Assembly: GCA_033675265.1 (NCBI GenBank)
Contig: JAUJYZ010001167.1
Span: forward strand, 37,081 to 101,080
Origin: Actinostola sp. cb2023
Taxonomy: Eukaryota > Cnidaria > Anthozoa > Actiniaria > Actinostolidae
Reading direction: 5' to 3'
Length of the DNA: 64,000 nucleotides
In this document: positions 34,060-44,957 of the stretch, piece after piece
How the letters are laid out: the number at the start of each line of letters is the position of its first letter
How positions within the stretch are numbered: position 1 is the stretch's first letter
Program-made: the position numbers and the translations under genes
The notes under the pieces: generated by a model
The model's database searches: none
The model's input: the letters and a program-made list of their open reading frames with translations, nothing else
Told to the model about the DNA's origin: nothing

Positions 34060-34422
34060 GAGTCACTTGAATCTTACTACGGCCCGGCCCGAAGATTAAC
34101 GTATGTCATTCGCCGTTTTCATAGCGCTGTGGCTCAGTGTTATTTGCTCTTGTGGTATCAGTAATAATGATGCAACGTACATATTATGTATGTTATTTTC
34201 CTCGTTCTAAAATGACCCGTCCGGAATTACTTAAATATATGTGATCACGGCCCGACGGAGTCCACGGCGGAGTCCTTACATCTAACGCATGTTTTTCGCC
34301 ATTTTCAATGCACTGGATCAGATGTTATTTCCTGATTTCAAACTCGGAATTACATGAATCTGATCACGGTACGGCGTGCATCAGTGACATTTCCTTGTTT
34401 TCAAAGCGCGTTTGGAGTTCAG

Positions 34423-34476
34423 TAGCCTGCGAATACAGCCGCTTTTTGGCGCTCAAGCGGCTGTATTCGCAGGCTA
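34423..34476. mobile_element. 54-bp foldback element with 9-bp duplication
   Basis: TAGCCTGCGAATACAGCCGC is mirrored by GCGGCTGTATTCGCAGGCTA around a short loop, a near-perfect hairpin. The flanks GGAGTTCAG at 34414-34422 and 34477-34485 are identical. A 9-bp duplication fits Mutator-like (MULE) insertion. This is exceptionally short for a transposon. Confidence 0.75.
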
Positions 34477-34927
34477 GGAGTTCAGTACAGATCAGTATGA
34501 TCAAGGCACGATCGAAGCGATGGTGCGCTGGTTAAGAAATGTTAACGTACTTTAATGTTTAGGCTTTCGCGTGAGTTAAACATAACGATAATAGTATAAA
34601 ATGTTAGCGTATTATTCACTTTTATCACTTAGTGCTATCCATGGTGTTATCAATCAAAGGGCCGCCTCTATTTCGAATTTCATAAAGAAATAATAGGGCC
34701 GTTTATACGAACTAAAATAAGTCGTGTCTTATATCTAAGCCGAGAACTAATCGTATAAATGACACAAATTCCTGTGTTTATACAGGTTTTCGCCGTTTAC
34801 TCATCACACGCCGACGCGGCCCTCATTATTACTACTAATGTTTTCTGTGGAAATACTGATTTACGTTGTTTGATTGAATTTGTTGATATTGAAACTCTAA
34901 TGATAGAATAGTGTTTGTCTTCCTTAC

Positions 34928-35260
34928 CTTCATCTACCTGACAAACCACACCAGCAAGATCTTTATACGTGCAACCAGACCCTACATTCCACCATCCCAG
35001 GTGGTAACACTCTGCAATCGACTTTTCTCTACCACTACATCCCACCATAACCATGTATAGTCTTGTTGTTGTCTCTCCTTCAATCCACCAAATTGGTGCT
35101 TCAACTGCTTTGTAACCAAGCATTCGACAGATCACGTGACCATCTCGTATGTCCCAGTGCGAGGCACAGACTGCTCCCCAGGTCCCATTGTACTGGATTT
35201 CTACTTGGCCAACATGGCTTACATTAGTTCCCACCAGACGAACGGTGATCGCTTTTTCCT
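34928..35260 (-). CDS. SRCR domain exon
   Basis: A 111-codon exon between acceptor TTGTTTTCAG and donor GTAAGG. It encodes one scavenger receptor cysteine-rich domain: VRLVGTN…GQVEIQYNGTWGAVCA, WDIRDGHVICRMLGY, VGCSGREKSIAECYHLGW and AGVVCQ. SRCR domains are extracellular, disulphide-bonded modules that bind ligands, in cnidarians often in large receptor families. A second SRCR exon lies upstream on the same strand at 36302-36626. Both exons are presumably part of one multi-SRCR gene, whose signal peptide and membrane exons are not visible. Confidence 0.85.
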
Positions 35261-35354
35261 CTGAAAACAAACATTGGTGAACGATGACATACGTTTTGCT
35301 GTCATTGCTGTTCATGTGTTTTTAAACATATCATATCAAACTTATGTCCTGCAT

Positions 35355-36234
35355 CATTGAACATTTGCTTCTGTTGGGATCCAGTATCACGCGGACAACA
35401 TTTTTGATAATGCGCTTGTGCAAAATGATTCAATTACAAAGATGCTTTGTTTACTAAAGCCCGTTTGAGGCCCGATTGATCGAGCAATTTGTTCTGTGGC
35501 CGCTAAATAAAGCAGATTCGTACGTGACTGGTTTATCATTTCTCAAATCATCTTTTTCCTTTGACTGATGTGTAAAAAATATATAAAAGAGGATGGTAAG
35601 CTGCATATGTTTCCTCAATAGGGGAAAATATATCACAAATTCGAACTTACTTATTGATCTTATGTGTAAATATTGGAAATTGCCTTCAAAAAAGGTCCTT
35701 TCCGAGCCATAATGTATTTTCAAATTCCCCTATGTACGGCTACTGCATACAGAGCACCAACTCAGAGCACCAATATGATGTTCATGATATACCAAACAAA
35801 GAGTTTTATATTTCATTTTGACGCAGCTTAATTATATCCAATATACATGTATTTTATATCAAAACGCGCGTAACATTACAGAGCATTGGAATCTGGCGGT
35901 AGGTTTTTGATTGACACAATTTCCAAGGGATTCAGAGGGTTTTTGTGTGTAGCGTATGTCACGCTCTCCTATATCTCTTCAGAGATTTCAGCTCGATCGA
36001 TTTTGAAGAAACGGAAAATGACGCGGTCAAATATATTTATTTTTGCTTGAATTTCCAGCTTATTCATTCCTTACATATTCGTCTTTTATATTCTGTTGGT
36101 AGGTTTTTGATTTGTATTTTAACAATGCAGTAAAAAGCAAAAATACATCAAAATCATGCTGTTTTTATTGATAGTCCGCCGTGGCCTCGTCTCCATATGT
36201 GAAACAATGACCTTTTGTATAACATAAGTTTGAT
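35355..36234 (+). repeat. 880-bp dispersed repeat, copy 1 (in SRCR intron)
   Basis: Closely similar in the same orientation to 41193-42056. Shared landmarks: CTGTTGGGA near the start, GGCCCGATT(G/A)ATCGAGCAAT, TATCAAAACGCGCGTA and ACCTTTTGTATAACATAAGT at the end. No domain is recognised and no inverted ends are seen. Copy 2 interrupts the Penelope-like element, so the repeat moves or was moved. Confidence 0.75.
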
Positions 36235-36301
36235 CAGTGATCTAAAAGTAAGCCTTGTTCATAGATGGTTCTTTGAAAGTATTATCACATAACCAGTTTA
36301 C

Positions 36302-36626
36302 CTGATGTCAAATTCCCACACACAACTGCAGCATCACGACTGTGATTACAGCTAATAGAACTATAATCACACTGCTCAATAGATGTTTCATATCCACCGC
36401 AATTCAGATATTTATGATAAATCGGACCACTTCCTTTGACGTTAGCAGTACCAGCTGACACTGCCTTGGAGTAATTCAACATGTGACACACCACAGAAGC
36501 GTCTCGTAAGTCCCAGTTGTTATTACAGATCGTGCTCCATTGACCGTTATTTTTTTCTCACTTCTACACGACCATCGTGTGCAGTTTTACCGTCCACTAA
36601 ACGAACTTCGAAAGTAGCTCTATTAT
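36302..36626 (-). pseudogene. SRCR domain exon with frameshift
   Basis: Splice acceptor CTTTGTACAG before 36626 and donor GTAAAC after 36302. VRLVDGKTAHDGRVEVR is in one frame; after an A-run (minus strand, near 36550-36557) the rest of the domain, WDLRDASVVCHMLNY…CGGYETSIEQCDYS…AAVVC, is in another. This may be a real frameshift or a homopolymer sequencing error. If the latter, this is an ordinary exon of the same gene as 34928-35260. Confidence 0.7.
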
Positions 36627-36821
36627 CTGTACAAAGAGAATGTTAACATAATATTAACCTTTGATTAACTGATTGATTGAATTGGATTCAAAGTTTATTA
36701 TTTTTAAAAAGAAATATTATCAAATTCCGTCGACCCAAACACTACATTATTTGAAACAAAAATAACAAATGAAACAATATCCAGGAACCATAGAAAATGG
36801 ACATGTTGGTATATGGAAGAA

Positions 36822-36957
<136 letters not shown>

Positions 36958-36989
36958 CAAACGACAAACGATAGACAAAGATATATATA

Positions 36990-37381
36990 TATGAGGACTG
37001 TTTTCTTAAAAGGAGTCTTCTTGACGAAGACCCGTTTTGTAATAACAGTCCTCATATTGTTGTACTCCTAGCAACAAATCGACCCAAAAATGAAAACCAA
37101 CAGCAAAAAAGCGTTCTGATACTTTCACGTAAAACGACTATGTCGAGTTTTTTGATACTGCGCATGCCCGAGCTAAAACAACATGCTAGGTGATTTTAAT
37201 ACAATGATATGAGGTCTGAGAATCATGAGAATGTGAAGAAGTGACCTGTACTTTCAAAGAACAGCCAAAGTTCAAGCTAAAACAACATGCTAGGTGATTT
37301 TGATACAATGATATGAGGACTGTTTTCTTAAAAGGAGTCTTCTTGACGAAGACCCGTTTTGTAATAACAGTCCTCATATAT
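36990..37381 (+). repeat. Pair of 69-bp imperfect palindromes
   Basis: Units at about 36990-37059 and 37312-37381 have inverted ends ATATGAGGACTGTT/AACAGTCCTCATAT. The core GACGAAGACCCGTTTTGTAA resembles the hammerhead cores at 38343-38372 with stem II shortened. A direct repeat AGCTAAAACAACATGCTAGG lies between and before them (37172, 37276). Confidence 0.6.
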
Positions 37382-37506
37382 ATATAATTCAGGTGAAGTT
37401 CACCGGTGAAACCAAGATAGTGCTCTACTGAAGGAGCGAATTTAACCAATGTGTATACTACTCAGTTTTTGAGTACATAGAGTTTTTAAACTCTAAAATA
37501 CAATTT

Positions 37507-37543
37507 GTTTCGTAGACCGACGTGAAGTCGGTCCACTCTTCAG
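37507..37543 (-). ncRNA. Hammerhead ribozyme core, inverted arm copy
   Basis: On the minus strand: CTGAAGA (37543-37537), a strong stem II built from GTGGACCGAC and GTCGGTCTAC around TTCAC, then GAAAC (37511-37507). A 3-bp stem III (ACA/TGT) with TGTA beyond gives the expected cleavage position. Stem I is less well matched than in the other arm because of a small insertion near 37484. It is in the same sense as the Penelope-like ORFs. Confidence 0.75.
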
Positions 37544-38080
37544 TTAATCTCAATACACTGAAGCAATTGTCAAGAGCTACAACAACAATATGATCGCGTC
37601 AGTATCGTAAACCGTTGAATAGTTGCGCGCGCTAAATAGTTGCACGCGCTAATGTGATTGCATGTTACATTCTACAAACCGAAGCATGTAACAAATAAAT
37701 AAATACATAGATAAATAAATAAATTGATTGATTGATTGACAACAATATGATCAGGTTGGCAAACCTTTGGAATATGCCGTTAAGATAAAGTGATTTCATG
37801 ATGTCTAATTATACTTGAGAATGAAATCAATTTATCATGAAATCACTTTATCTTAACGGCATATTCCAAAGGTTTGCCAACCTGATCATATTATTGTCAA
37901 TCAATCAATCAATTTATTTATTTATCTATGTATTTATTTATTTGTTACATGCTTCGGTTTGTAGAATGTAACATGCAATCACATTAGCGCGTGCAACTAT
38001 TTAGCGAGCGCAACTATTCAACGGTTTACGATACTGACGCGATCATATTGTTGTTGTAGCTCTTGACAATTGCTTCAGTG

Positions 38081-38149
38081 TATAGAGATTAACTGAAGAG
38101 TGGACCGACTTCACGTCGGTCTACGAAACAATTTGTATTAAACTCTATG
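38081..38149 (+). ncRNA. Hammerhead ribozyme, type I, complete
   Basis: All parts of the motif are visible. Stem I 5' strand TATAGAGATTAA (38081-38092), CTGAAGA (38093-38099), 10-bp stem II (38100-38124), GAA plus A (38125-38128), 3-bp stem III ACA/TGT with an ATT loop, cleavage position after the A of GTA at 38137, stem I 3' strand TTAAACTCTAT (38138-38148). The two stem I strands pair with one internal mismatch. Self-cleaving hammerheads are known in Penelope-like elements. Its sense is opposite to the neighbouring ORFs because it lies in the inverted arm. Confidence 0.85.
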
Positions 38150-38342
38150 TACTCAAAAACTGAGTAGTATACACATTGGTTATATATATATGCAGAATAG
38201 AAGAGATGGTTATTGTCCAACGATGAACTCCCGGTAGAAGGATCCACTAAGGATTCACATCAGCACTCCAAATATTATGTATACGTTGAATTGAAGAGAG
38301 TGGAGTAGCATGAGACTTCTTACCGTCCAAATGACTTTATTA

Positions 38343-38372
38343 CAAACGTTTCGACCCTTCGGTCTTCATCAG
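38343..38372 (-). ncRNA. Hammerhead ribozyme core
   Basis: Minus strand: CTGATGA (38372-38366), stem II AGACC-GAAG-GGTC, GAAAC (38352-38348), then GTTTGTAATAAAG. The core is consensus and stem III is minimal, as in Penelope-like hammerheads. Stem I pairing is weak by eye. Confidence 0.75.
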
Positions 38373-38582
38373 TGTAAAAATAATATGTACAAAGTTTAAA
38401 AAGAACGTGGAACGGAAACAAAAATGTACAGTGGTTATATATATATATATATATATTGGGTTGTTGGCGTTCCAATCACTACTTGTATTCTGCCTATATA
38501 TATAAATATATATATAAATAAGTAGAATAATAGTGGAGATCCAAGACAATCAACTTGTAACTGTAAAACTGTTTATTTGAAC

Positions 38583-38607
38583 GTTTCGGCCATTCGGCCT
38601 TCATCAG
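38583..38607 (-). ncRNA. Hammerhead ribozyme core
   Basis: Minus strand: CTGATGA (38607-38601), stem II AGGCC-GAAT-GGCC, GAAAC (38587-38583), then GTTCAAATAAAC. Core and stem II are consensus. The cleavage-site triplet after stem III is not clear, so activity is less certain than for 38081-38149. Confidence 0.65.
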
Positions 38608-38936
38608 CAAACTGAAATGGCTCGCGCACAACAAAAAACCTAAAGCACTAGAAAATGACGAATAAAACAAACCCAATGCTGCGCGTGCACCCTAAAGTAC
38701 CGCGCGCATTAACGGAAATCTCAACCTATTAACAAATAGCGCGTGCACAATAATGCCTCGCTCAAAACCACCTAACTAAATAATGAAATCGTGATTTAGA
38801 AAATTCGAAGTGTGCAAACCATTTCAGTTTAAATCTAAAGAATACAAGTTACAAACGTATAACCATGCATCATGAAAATACCTACGTATGTACCTAAATT
38901 AAAAGACAAATTAAAAAACTAAAATCTAATGTTAAA

Positions 38937-39617
38937 TTATAGTCTTTTATTAAGCCCAAATGGCTGATATGTGAATAACTGTGTGCACCAGTATGCTTCC
39001 CTATTCAATAAAATGTCTTCTATGTTATCTAAGCTATTAATTTTTTCGATACATAAAAACCTAAAGTCTGATAATTGGTGCGGAATACTGTTAAAATGAG
39101 TAGCTACTTCACAAGTACTTTTATTTGTTAACATAGCTGACTTGTGATTTCGAAACCTAACCTTAAACTCGTTTGACGTCGAACCTACATATTGAACTTT
39201 ACATTTATTGCAAGAAACTAAATAAATAATATTCTTAGATTTACAACTAACATTTTCTTTGATAAAATAAGATCTATTGGTTGCAAAACTAGTAAACTTT
39301 TTTCTAGAATCTAAATCATTTTTACAAAGGTCACATTTTCTATTACATCCATAACAACCTACAATATCTGTAACATTTTCTTGGTTATAATTCCTAGTTG
39401 ATTTAAACTTAGAGGGTGCTAAAATGGCTTTTAAATTTTTGGGTCTTCTATATGCTGTAATAACTCGGCTATTTGAAAAAATATCTTTAAGTTGTTCAGA
39501 CGATTGAAGCAAATACAAATTATCCTTTAAAATTTTATTTAAATTAGGTAGATTAGGGTTATAATTTGTTACAAAAGGAATTATCTTATTTTTCTTCTTA
39601 ACTTTTTTAACTTTCAA
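38937..39617 (-). pseudogene. PLE GIY-YIG endonuclease
   Basis: About 226 codons. CYGCNRKCDLC is a Cys-rich linker; NIIYLVSCNKCKVQYVGST is the GIY-YIG signature with the CxxC insert of PLEs; RFRNHKS and EAYWCTQLFTYQPFGLNKRL follow to the stop. This nuclease nicks target DNA during PLE insertion. It is the C-terminal domain; the frame is intact here. Confidence 0.87.
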
Positions 39618-39912
39618 AATATATTTTCTATCTAATTTATTTGCTTTAGAAAACTGTGACTTAACTAATTTTTTATCATAACCTTTTTGTATTAAATATT
39701 GTTGATATTCTGCATTACGCTTTTCTAAAAATGTATATATTATCTGAACAATTTCGTTTAATCCTAAGTCCTACACTATATGGTATCGATTTTTTACAAT
39801 TAAAAGGATGAGCACTTGAAGGTGGAAGGTAAAGGTGGCTATCTGTTGGTTTAGAGTAAACGTCAGTTTGAATTTGACCATCAATTAAATGTAAGGTAAG
39901 ATCTAAATAGTT

Positions 39913-40467
39913 TCATTTCTCTTTGGAATACGTTAAAGTGAATTTGATGGTCGGATATAATGAATTAATATAATTAGTGAATTCTATCAATTTTTCTTCT
40001 CCCTGTGTCCATAAGTCTAATATATCATCTCTATATCTCCACCAACATAATGGTTTAATTTCCCCTTCATTCTTAGCTAATTTATCGATCTCACCCATTG
40101 CAATATCGGCGTAACTACAGGCATTTTTAGGTCCCATTGCTGTACCGTGGGTCTGAAGGTACGATGTATTATCAAATTCTGAGTTATTATGCTTAAGGCA
40201 AATTTCCACTGCTTCTAATATGCATTTAGTTGAAGGGATTTTGACATTTCTAGAATTTAAAGCTTTTTTTACTGCCGTTAAACCTAAATTATTATCTATA
40301 TTTGGGAACATTGCTACTACGTCCCAAGATACTAAGAGAGTATTTTCAGGTAGTCGTCGTGACCTATTTAAATTTTCTATTCTATTTAACAAATCGGTAG
40401 TATTCTTGACAAATGAAGGTAATTCATAGGCTAATGGCTTCAAATAAAACTCTGTGAAAGCTGACAA
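39913..40467 (-). pseudogene. PLE reverse transcriptase
   Basis: About 184 codons. LLVSWDVVAMFPNID carries the first catalytic Asp, THGTAMGPKNACSYADIAM is the conserved PLE box, and WWRYRDDILDLW is the catalytic YRDD motif. PLE reverse transcriptases are related to telomerase. The open frame ends near 39913 and coding resumes in another frame towards the endonuclease, so this copy cannot make one protein. Confidence 0.87.
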
Positions 40468-40537
40468 ATTTTCTATAGCTGTTCCACAACATGATGTTAT
40501 TAGTCGTACAGGATTATTAGGTTTATGGGTCTTTACA

Positions 40538-41192
40538 TTACCAAAGGCAACTCCAAGGTCTTGCTTGTTCGTTGATGACCCATTCCACTATGTCTTTAGT
40601 TATTTGACCTCTTCGAAGCCATTTGGAGGTCCAGGTCTTAATTTTATCCAAATGGTTGATGGTGGGATCTTGTTGCAACTTCTCATAGTGCAATGGGTTA
40701 TCCAGTTGCTCTTTTATTTTTGTAATGTACTCTTCTTTGTATAAGACCACAAAACTTGAACCTTTGTCTTGGATTCGAATAACTCTATTGGAATCAGCTT
40801 TGAGTTATTTTATGGCCAATCGCACATTTTTTGAGAAATTGTCTTTTGCTACTTTCAAATTGCCAGGTTGAAAAACTTGCCTCTTCACAGAGGACAAGAA
40901 CATTTCAATTTCTGGAATGTTTGACTTGGGTGGGTTCCATTTACGACCATTAGCGCTTAGTACCTTGGGGTATAGGTCTTCTTCATCTGCTCTTGAATCT
41001 TGATCTTCTTCCTCTTGACTTGTATCTTGAGCTTGCGGTGTTGTAATGTTCCTCTTGTGGTGGTACGCTGTCAGTCGTATTCTTCTTTCAAATCTCTTCC
41101 AATCATCCATCAGCTTCATCCAGTTAACGTCTTTAGGCATGGGACAGATCTTGGGCCCTTTTCTCAGCAATTGCTTTTGTTCTTCTGTTATT
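40538..41192 (-). pseudogene. PLE pre-RT region
   Basis: Two open segments, 41170-40805 and 40750-40538, separated by a frame break and a stop. LLRKGPKICPMPKD and WKRFERRIRL are typical of the conserved start of PLE proteins, before RT. The second segment covers the approach to RT (LDNPLHYEKLQQDPT, IVEWVINEQ). Confidence 0.75.
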
Positions 41193-42056
41193 CATTGGAC
41201 ATTTGCTCCTGTTGGGACACAGTATCACGCGGACAACGTTTTTGAATGCGCTTGTGCAAGATGAAATTATTGAATTACAAATGTGCTTTGTTTACTATTA
41301 AAAGCACGTTTAATTTGAGGCCCGATTAATCGAGCAATTTGTTCTTTGGCCGCTAAATAAAGCATTTCTCAATTGATCTTTTTCCGCCTTTAACAATGTG
41401 TAAATTAGAAGTATAAAAGAGGATGCTATAGAGATGCATATGTTTCCTCAACAGGGGAAAATATATCACAAATTCGAACTTCAGACCTATTTATCTTGTG
41501 TGTAAATATTAGAAATTGCCTTCAAAAACGTCCTTTCCGAGCCATAATTTATTTGTCTATGTAGCTTCTACATACAGACATGGATAAAGAGCACCAATAT
41601 GATGTTCACGATTACCAAACAAAGAGTTTTAGATTTCATTTTGCCACCGCTTAATTATATCCAATATACATGTATTTTATATCAAAACGCGCGTATCATT
41701 ACAGAGCATTTGAATCTGGCGGTATGTTTTTGATTGACACAATTCCCAAAGAATTCAAAGAGTTTTTGTGTGTAGCGTATCTAACGCTCTCCCATATCTC
41801 TTCAGAGATTTCAGTTCGATCAATTTTGAAGAAACGGAAAATGCCACCTTCAAACCTCTTTATTTGTGCTTGAATTGCCAGCTTATTCATTCCTTACATA
41901 TTCGTCTTTTATATTCCGTTGGTAGGTTTTTGATTTGTATTTTAACAATGCAGTAAAAAGCAAAAATGTATCAAAATCATGCTGTTTTTCGCCTAAACAA
42001 GACTCGCCTCATCTGCATATGTGAAACAATGACCTTTTGTATAACATAAGTTTGAT
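41193..42056 (+). repeat. 864-bp dispersed repeat, copy 2 (in PLE)
   Basis: Closely similar to 35355-36234. It separates the PLE N-terminal region from the conserved linker, showing insertion after the PLE arrived. Unclassified. Confidence 0.75.
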
Positions 42057-42711
42057 ATGTAATAGGATCTAACTTAATATTAGTATCTACATTCTCGTTA
42101 TCCTCATCAATAACATGTATAGAATGATTCTGCTTATTCTTATGTCTTCTAGTTCTAAGACTTTTATCAAACCTCCTATTTCGCTTCTTACTAACTGAAT
42201 TATTTCTAAGATCTGTATCTTCTGGTTTGGCCGTTATTGCCTTACTAAGTTTTTTGGATTCTATAAAATCCAATTTTCGTTTTAATTTACTTATCTTTGA
42301 CTTTGTTTTCTTAATAAGCAAATTAGCAGTCTCCTTTTCAAGTTCTTCATATACTTCTGCTCGAACCAGGTCAAGTTTTCTCTGCAGGATGGTTACTTCA
42401 TTTTTGGTTGACAAGTGGATTTCTTTGACAAGGTTAAGCGAAGCTTTGGCTAGGTGCTGCTTGCAAAGTTCTTTCAAATTTTCTTTTTCCGTCATGAGGT
42501 TAAGATTAAATTTTAAACTTAGTCCTTTTGGAATAAGATTGTTATCCAAACAAGTCCGCAGAAATTGTTCATGATGCTGGTATCTTGTGAGTTTGTTCCA
42601 AGCATTCTCCAGTTTGTGTTGGTGGTGTTCAGTAAATGACATGACAGGATGTTCTGGAGTGACTAGCCTCTCATTCATGTGAAAACGTTTTTTGTGTTTC
42701 CACGTGAACAC
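42057..42711 (-). pseudogene. PLE N-terminal region
   Basis: About 218 codons up to the point where the repeat at 41193-42056 enters. It is highly charged, with long Lys/Glu/Leu helices (KSKISKLKRKLDFIESKKL) and a basic stretch (KKRNRRFDKSLRTRRHKNK), as in the poorly conserved N-terminus of Penelope-like proteins. The open frame runs on into the inserted repeat to 41977 with unrelated residues. Confidence 0.7.
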
Positions 42712-42779
42712 GAGGTTGGTCAGTCAAAGAACAATGGCAGTTCAAATTGGACGCCATATTTCGATTCGGTGTATTATCA

Positions 42780-42917
42780 TTATTATTATTTATGAATGAA
42801 TAAATCAATCAATCAAACAATCATATTTATTTATTTATATTATTTATATTTTTTTTGTTAACATCCTTGCGATACTTATGGTTTTAAGGATAATAAAGAT
42901 AGATAGATCAATGCCGA

Positions 42918-42965
<48 letters not shown>

Positions 42966-43227
42966 TAAATAATAATAATAACTTTATTCCTCAAAACAAA
43001 TTACAAATAAGAGATAGAAAAATATATAAAAATCCTTATCCTTATTTACAAAAATTTAAAATGATCGCTTGGATTGTTCAATAACAATTAACTAATGATA
43101 TTAAAATACAAACAATAAATATGAATAATATAATATAAGCAATATATATATATAAAAAAGATACAAATAAATAAATTAAGATATAAAAAATATTATTTAC
43201 AGATGGCTCCTACTGTGGATAATAATA

Positions 43228-43258
<31 letters not shown>

Positions 43259-43370
43259 GAAAAAATAAATAAAACCATGAAACAGTGCTAACTTTAATTG
43301 GCACTAAATAGTTTGTACTGTTTCACGGTTTTAGTGTTTGCATTCTAATAATAATAATAATAATAATTTG
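42780..43370. repeat. AT-rich microsatellite zone
   Basis: (AAT)n runs at about 42919-42984, 43219-43258 and 43348-43368, with AACTTTATTCCTCAAAACAA between, typical of tails of short dispersed elements. No gene seen. Confidence 0.7.
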
Positions 43371-44227
43371 ATAAAGAAACTTATGATAAGTATAGACATA
43401 ACATGAAATGTTCGAAAAAAAAAAAAAAACAGACGGCTCGAGCGGGATTCGAACCCGCGACACCTCGATTTCATGACACTCAAGTATATTAAGGCCTGAC
43501 ACATGAGCCTAATTTGCATAAAAAACATTATTTTCGATCTATTAACTGAAAACTATTCATGCTTTGGAGATAAAACTTCACCAAAATGTTTAGTCCCTTG
43601 AGTGTGTGAAAATTTGATGTGGTTTATTGCATGTGCTGGGTCGCGTAACAAATCACATATGTCCAAATATGTCAGCTTAAAATGGGGTACATAGAAACTT
43701 TTCTAAGAATAATGAATCAGATGTCAAAAAGTTGCATTTAGAAAGGTCTTTCTAAATCCGCCTTTTAACGTTGTCATTAGTTATAGAGATACTTGATAAA
43801 ACAGGTCACGTGACCAATCCAGTTATTTGCATATTTTTATGCAAATAATTTTTTTTTACCGAATCGAAACATTAGTTAGTGTTCTAAGAAAAGTCTCTAC
43901 GTACCCCATTTTCGATTGAATTTTTCAACCAGTCTTGGCCACGTGATTTGTCACGTGACACTTCATTTGCTATTATCGCGACTACATTTTCACAAATTCA
44001 TGGGTCTTAGCATTTTGGAGAAGTTTAGCTTCAAAGCATGAATAGCATACTATTCGCGGTAGTCCCTTTCACGCTCGCTTAATAAGAGATGGAGAAATGC
44101 AACCGCGCTTGAGTGAGTTGGAAGTGCAAAGGGATAGGGTCAGGGAGGGGAAAGGAAAGAGCACGGTAGCTTTTAGAGGCAAGCGCGAAAGAGAGTGTCA
44201 AGCCAGGTCACGGCTGCCAATAGCCTA

Positions 44228-44310
44228 AGGGTTCTTACCCGAACTGGGCAGTAATTAGATGCAGAGCTCTTATTTATACTCGCGCTGCAAGGGACTGGCG
44301 CGAATAGCAT
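44228..44310 (+). repeat. 85-bp direct repeat, left copy
   Basis: AAGGGTTCTTAC(C/G)CGAACTG through GGACTGGCGCGAATAG, repeated at 47300-47382 in the same orientation. On the minus strand it contains TATAAATAAG, and an ATG at 47272 (MADEQIPVPAAVEQAQALRI) follows the right copy. The pair could be remnants of LTRs of a minus-strand retroelement with a gag start, but the evidence is thin. Confidence 0.45.
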
Positions 44311-44957
44311 ACTGTATGACACTATATATGGAGGCAGCTGTAGCCACAGAAAAGAGGGGGGGAATCGATAATCTACAGGCTGCCAGCCCTTGGGTGGTAA
44401 AAGGAGATGGAAATATAAGGTAAAGCGTTTTCTGCGCGGGAGTTACGCGAGAGAACCCACCCAAGGGATGACAGCCTGAGCGTCAGTAATCCGACTAGGG
44501 CATTAGACACCCTTTCAGGCTACCATAGGAGATAGGGAAAACCCAAATAGCGCGGGAGAGGACACAAAACAAAAACTCCACAAAATGTTAGAGCAACGGA
44601 AATAAACCGAAAATAAAACGAACAGGGACAGTACCACGTATCTGAGGCACAACACCATAACCGAATTAATAATTCTTGTAGCGCCCACAAAGGGCCAACA
44701 GTGAAAATACCGTAAGGCACGCACAATCAATGATATTCGAAAACGGTAAGAACAAAGGGAGACAATCACAAAGGAAGGAAAAAAAAGGGAGGTATGGAGG
44801 GAGGGACAACAACAAAGAGAAACAATACAACACCAAATTGGATGCAAATGCGAGAAGCAGCAAATCTGCAAATGTTGAAAACACAAATATACCCAAAACC
44901 GAACAACTCAGTCGAATTTGCACCGTCTTGACAATATATAGGGTGCAGAACGCTATA

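Larger units (their letters stand above)
37448..38181. repeat. 730-bp near-perfect palindrome
   Basis: Arms of about 350 bp (37448-37800 and 37830-38181) mirror each other with few changes, around a short centre near 37815. Landmarks in both arms: GTGTATACTACTCAG, the hammerhead core, GCGCGCTAAATAGTTGC-like text, TGTTACATGCTTCGG, (AAAT)n, and GCAAACCTTTGGAATATGCC next to the centre. It lies 3' of the Penelope-like coding region and each arm holds one hammerhead core. Confidence 0.85.
37448..42711 (-). mobile_element. Penelope-like retroelement (PLE)
   Basis: The coding order on the minus strand is: N-terminal basic/coiled-coil region (42711-42057), linker (41192-40805, 40750-40538), reverse transcriptase (40467-39913), GIY-YIG endonuclease (39617-38937), then an AT-rich 3' region with hammerhead cores. 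This is canonical PLE architecture. The copy is dead: an 864-bp repeat interrupts it at 41193-42056 and several frame breaks occur. A 6-bp direct repeat with one mismatch, ATTACA/ATAACA read on the minus strand, flanks that insertion. The true 3' boundary is uncertain; the palindrome may be a PLE-derived terminal structure or a separate insertion. Confidence 0.85.
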
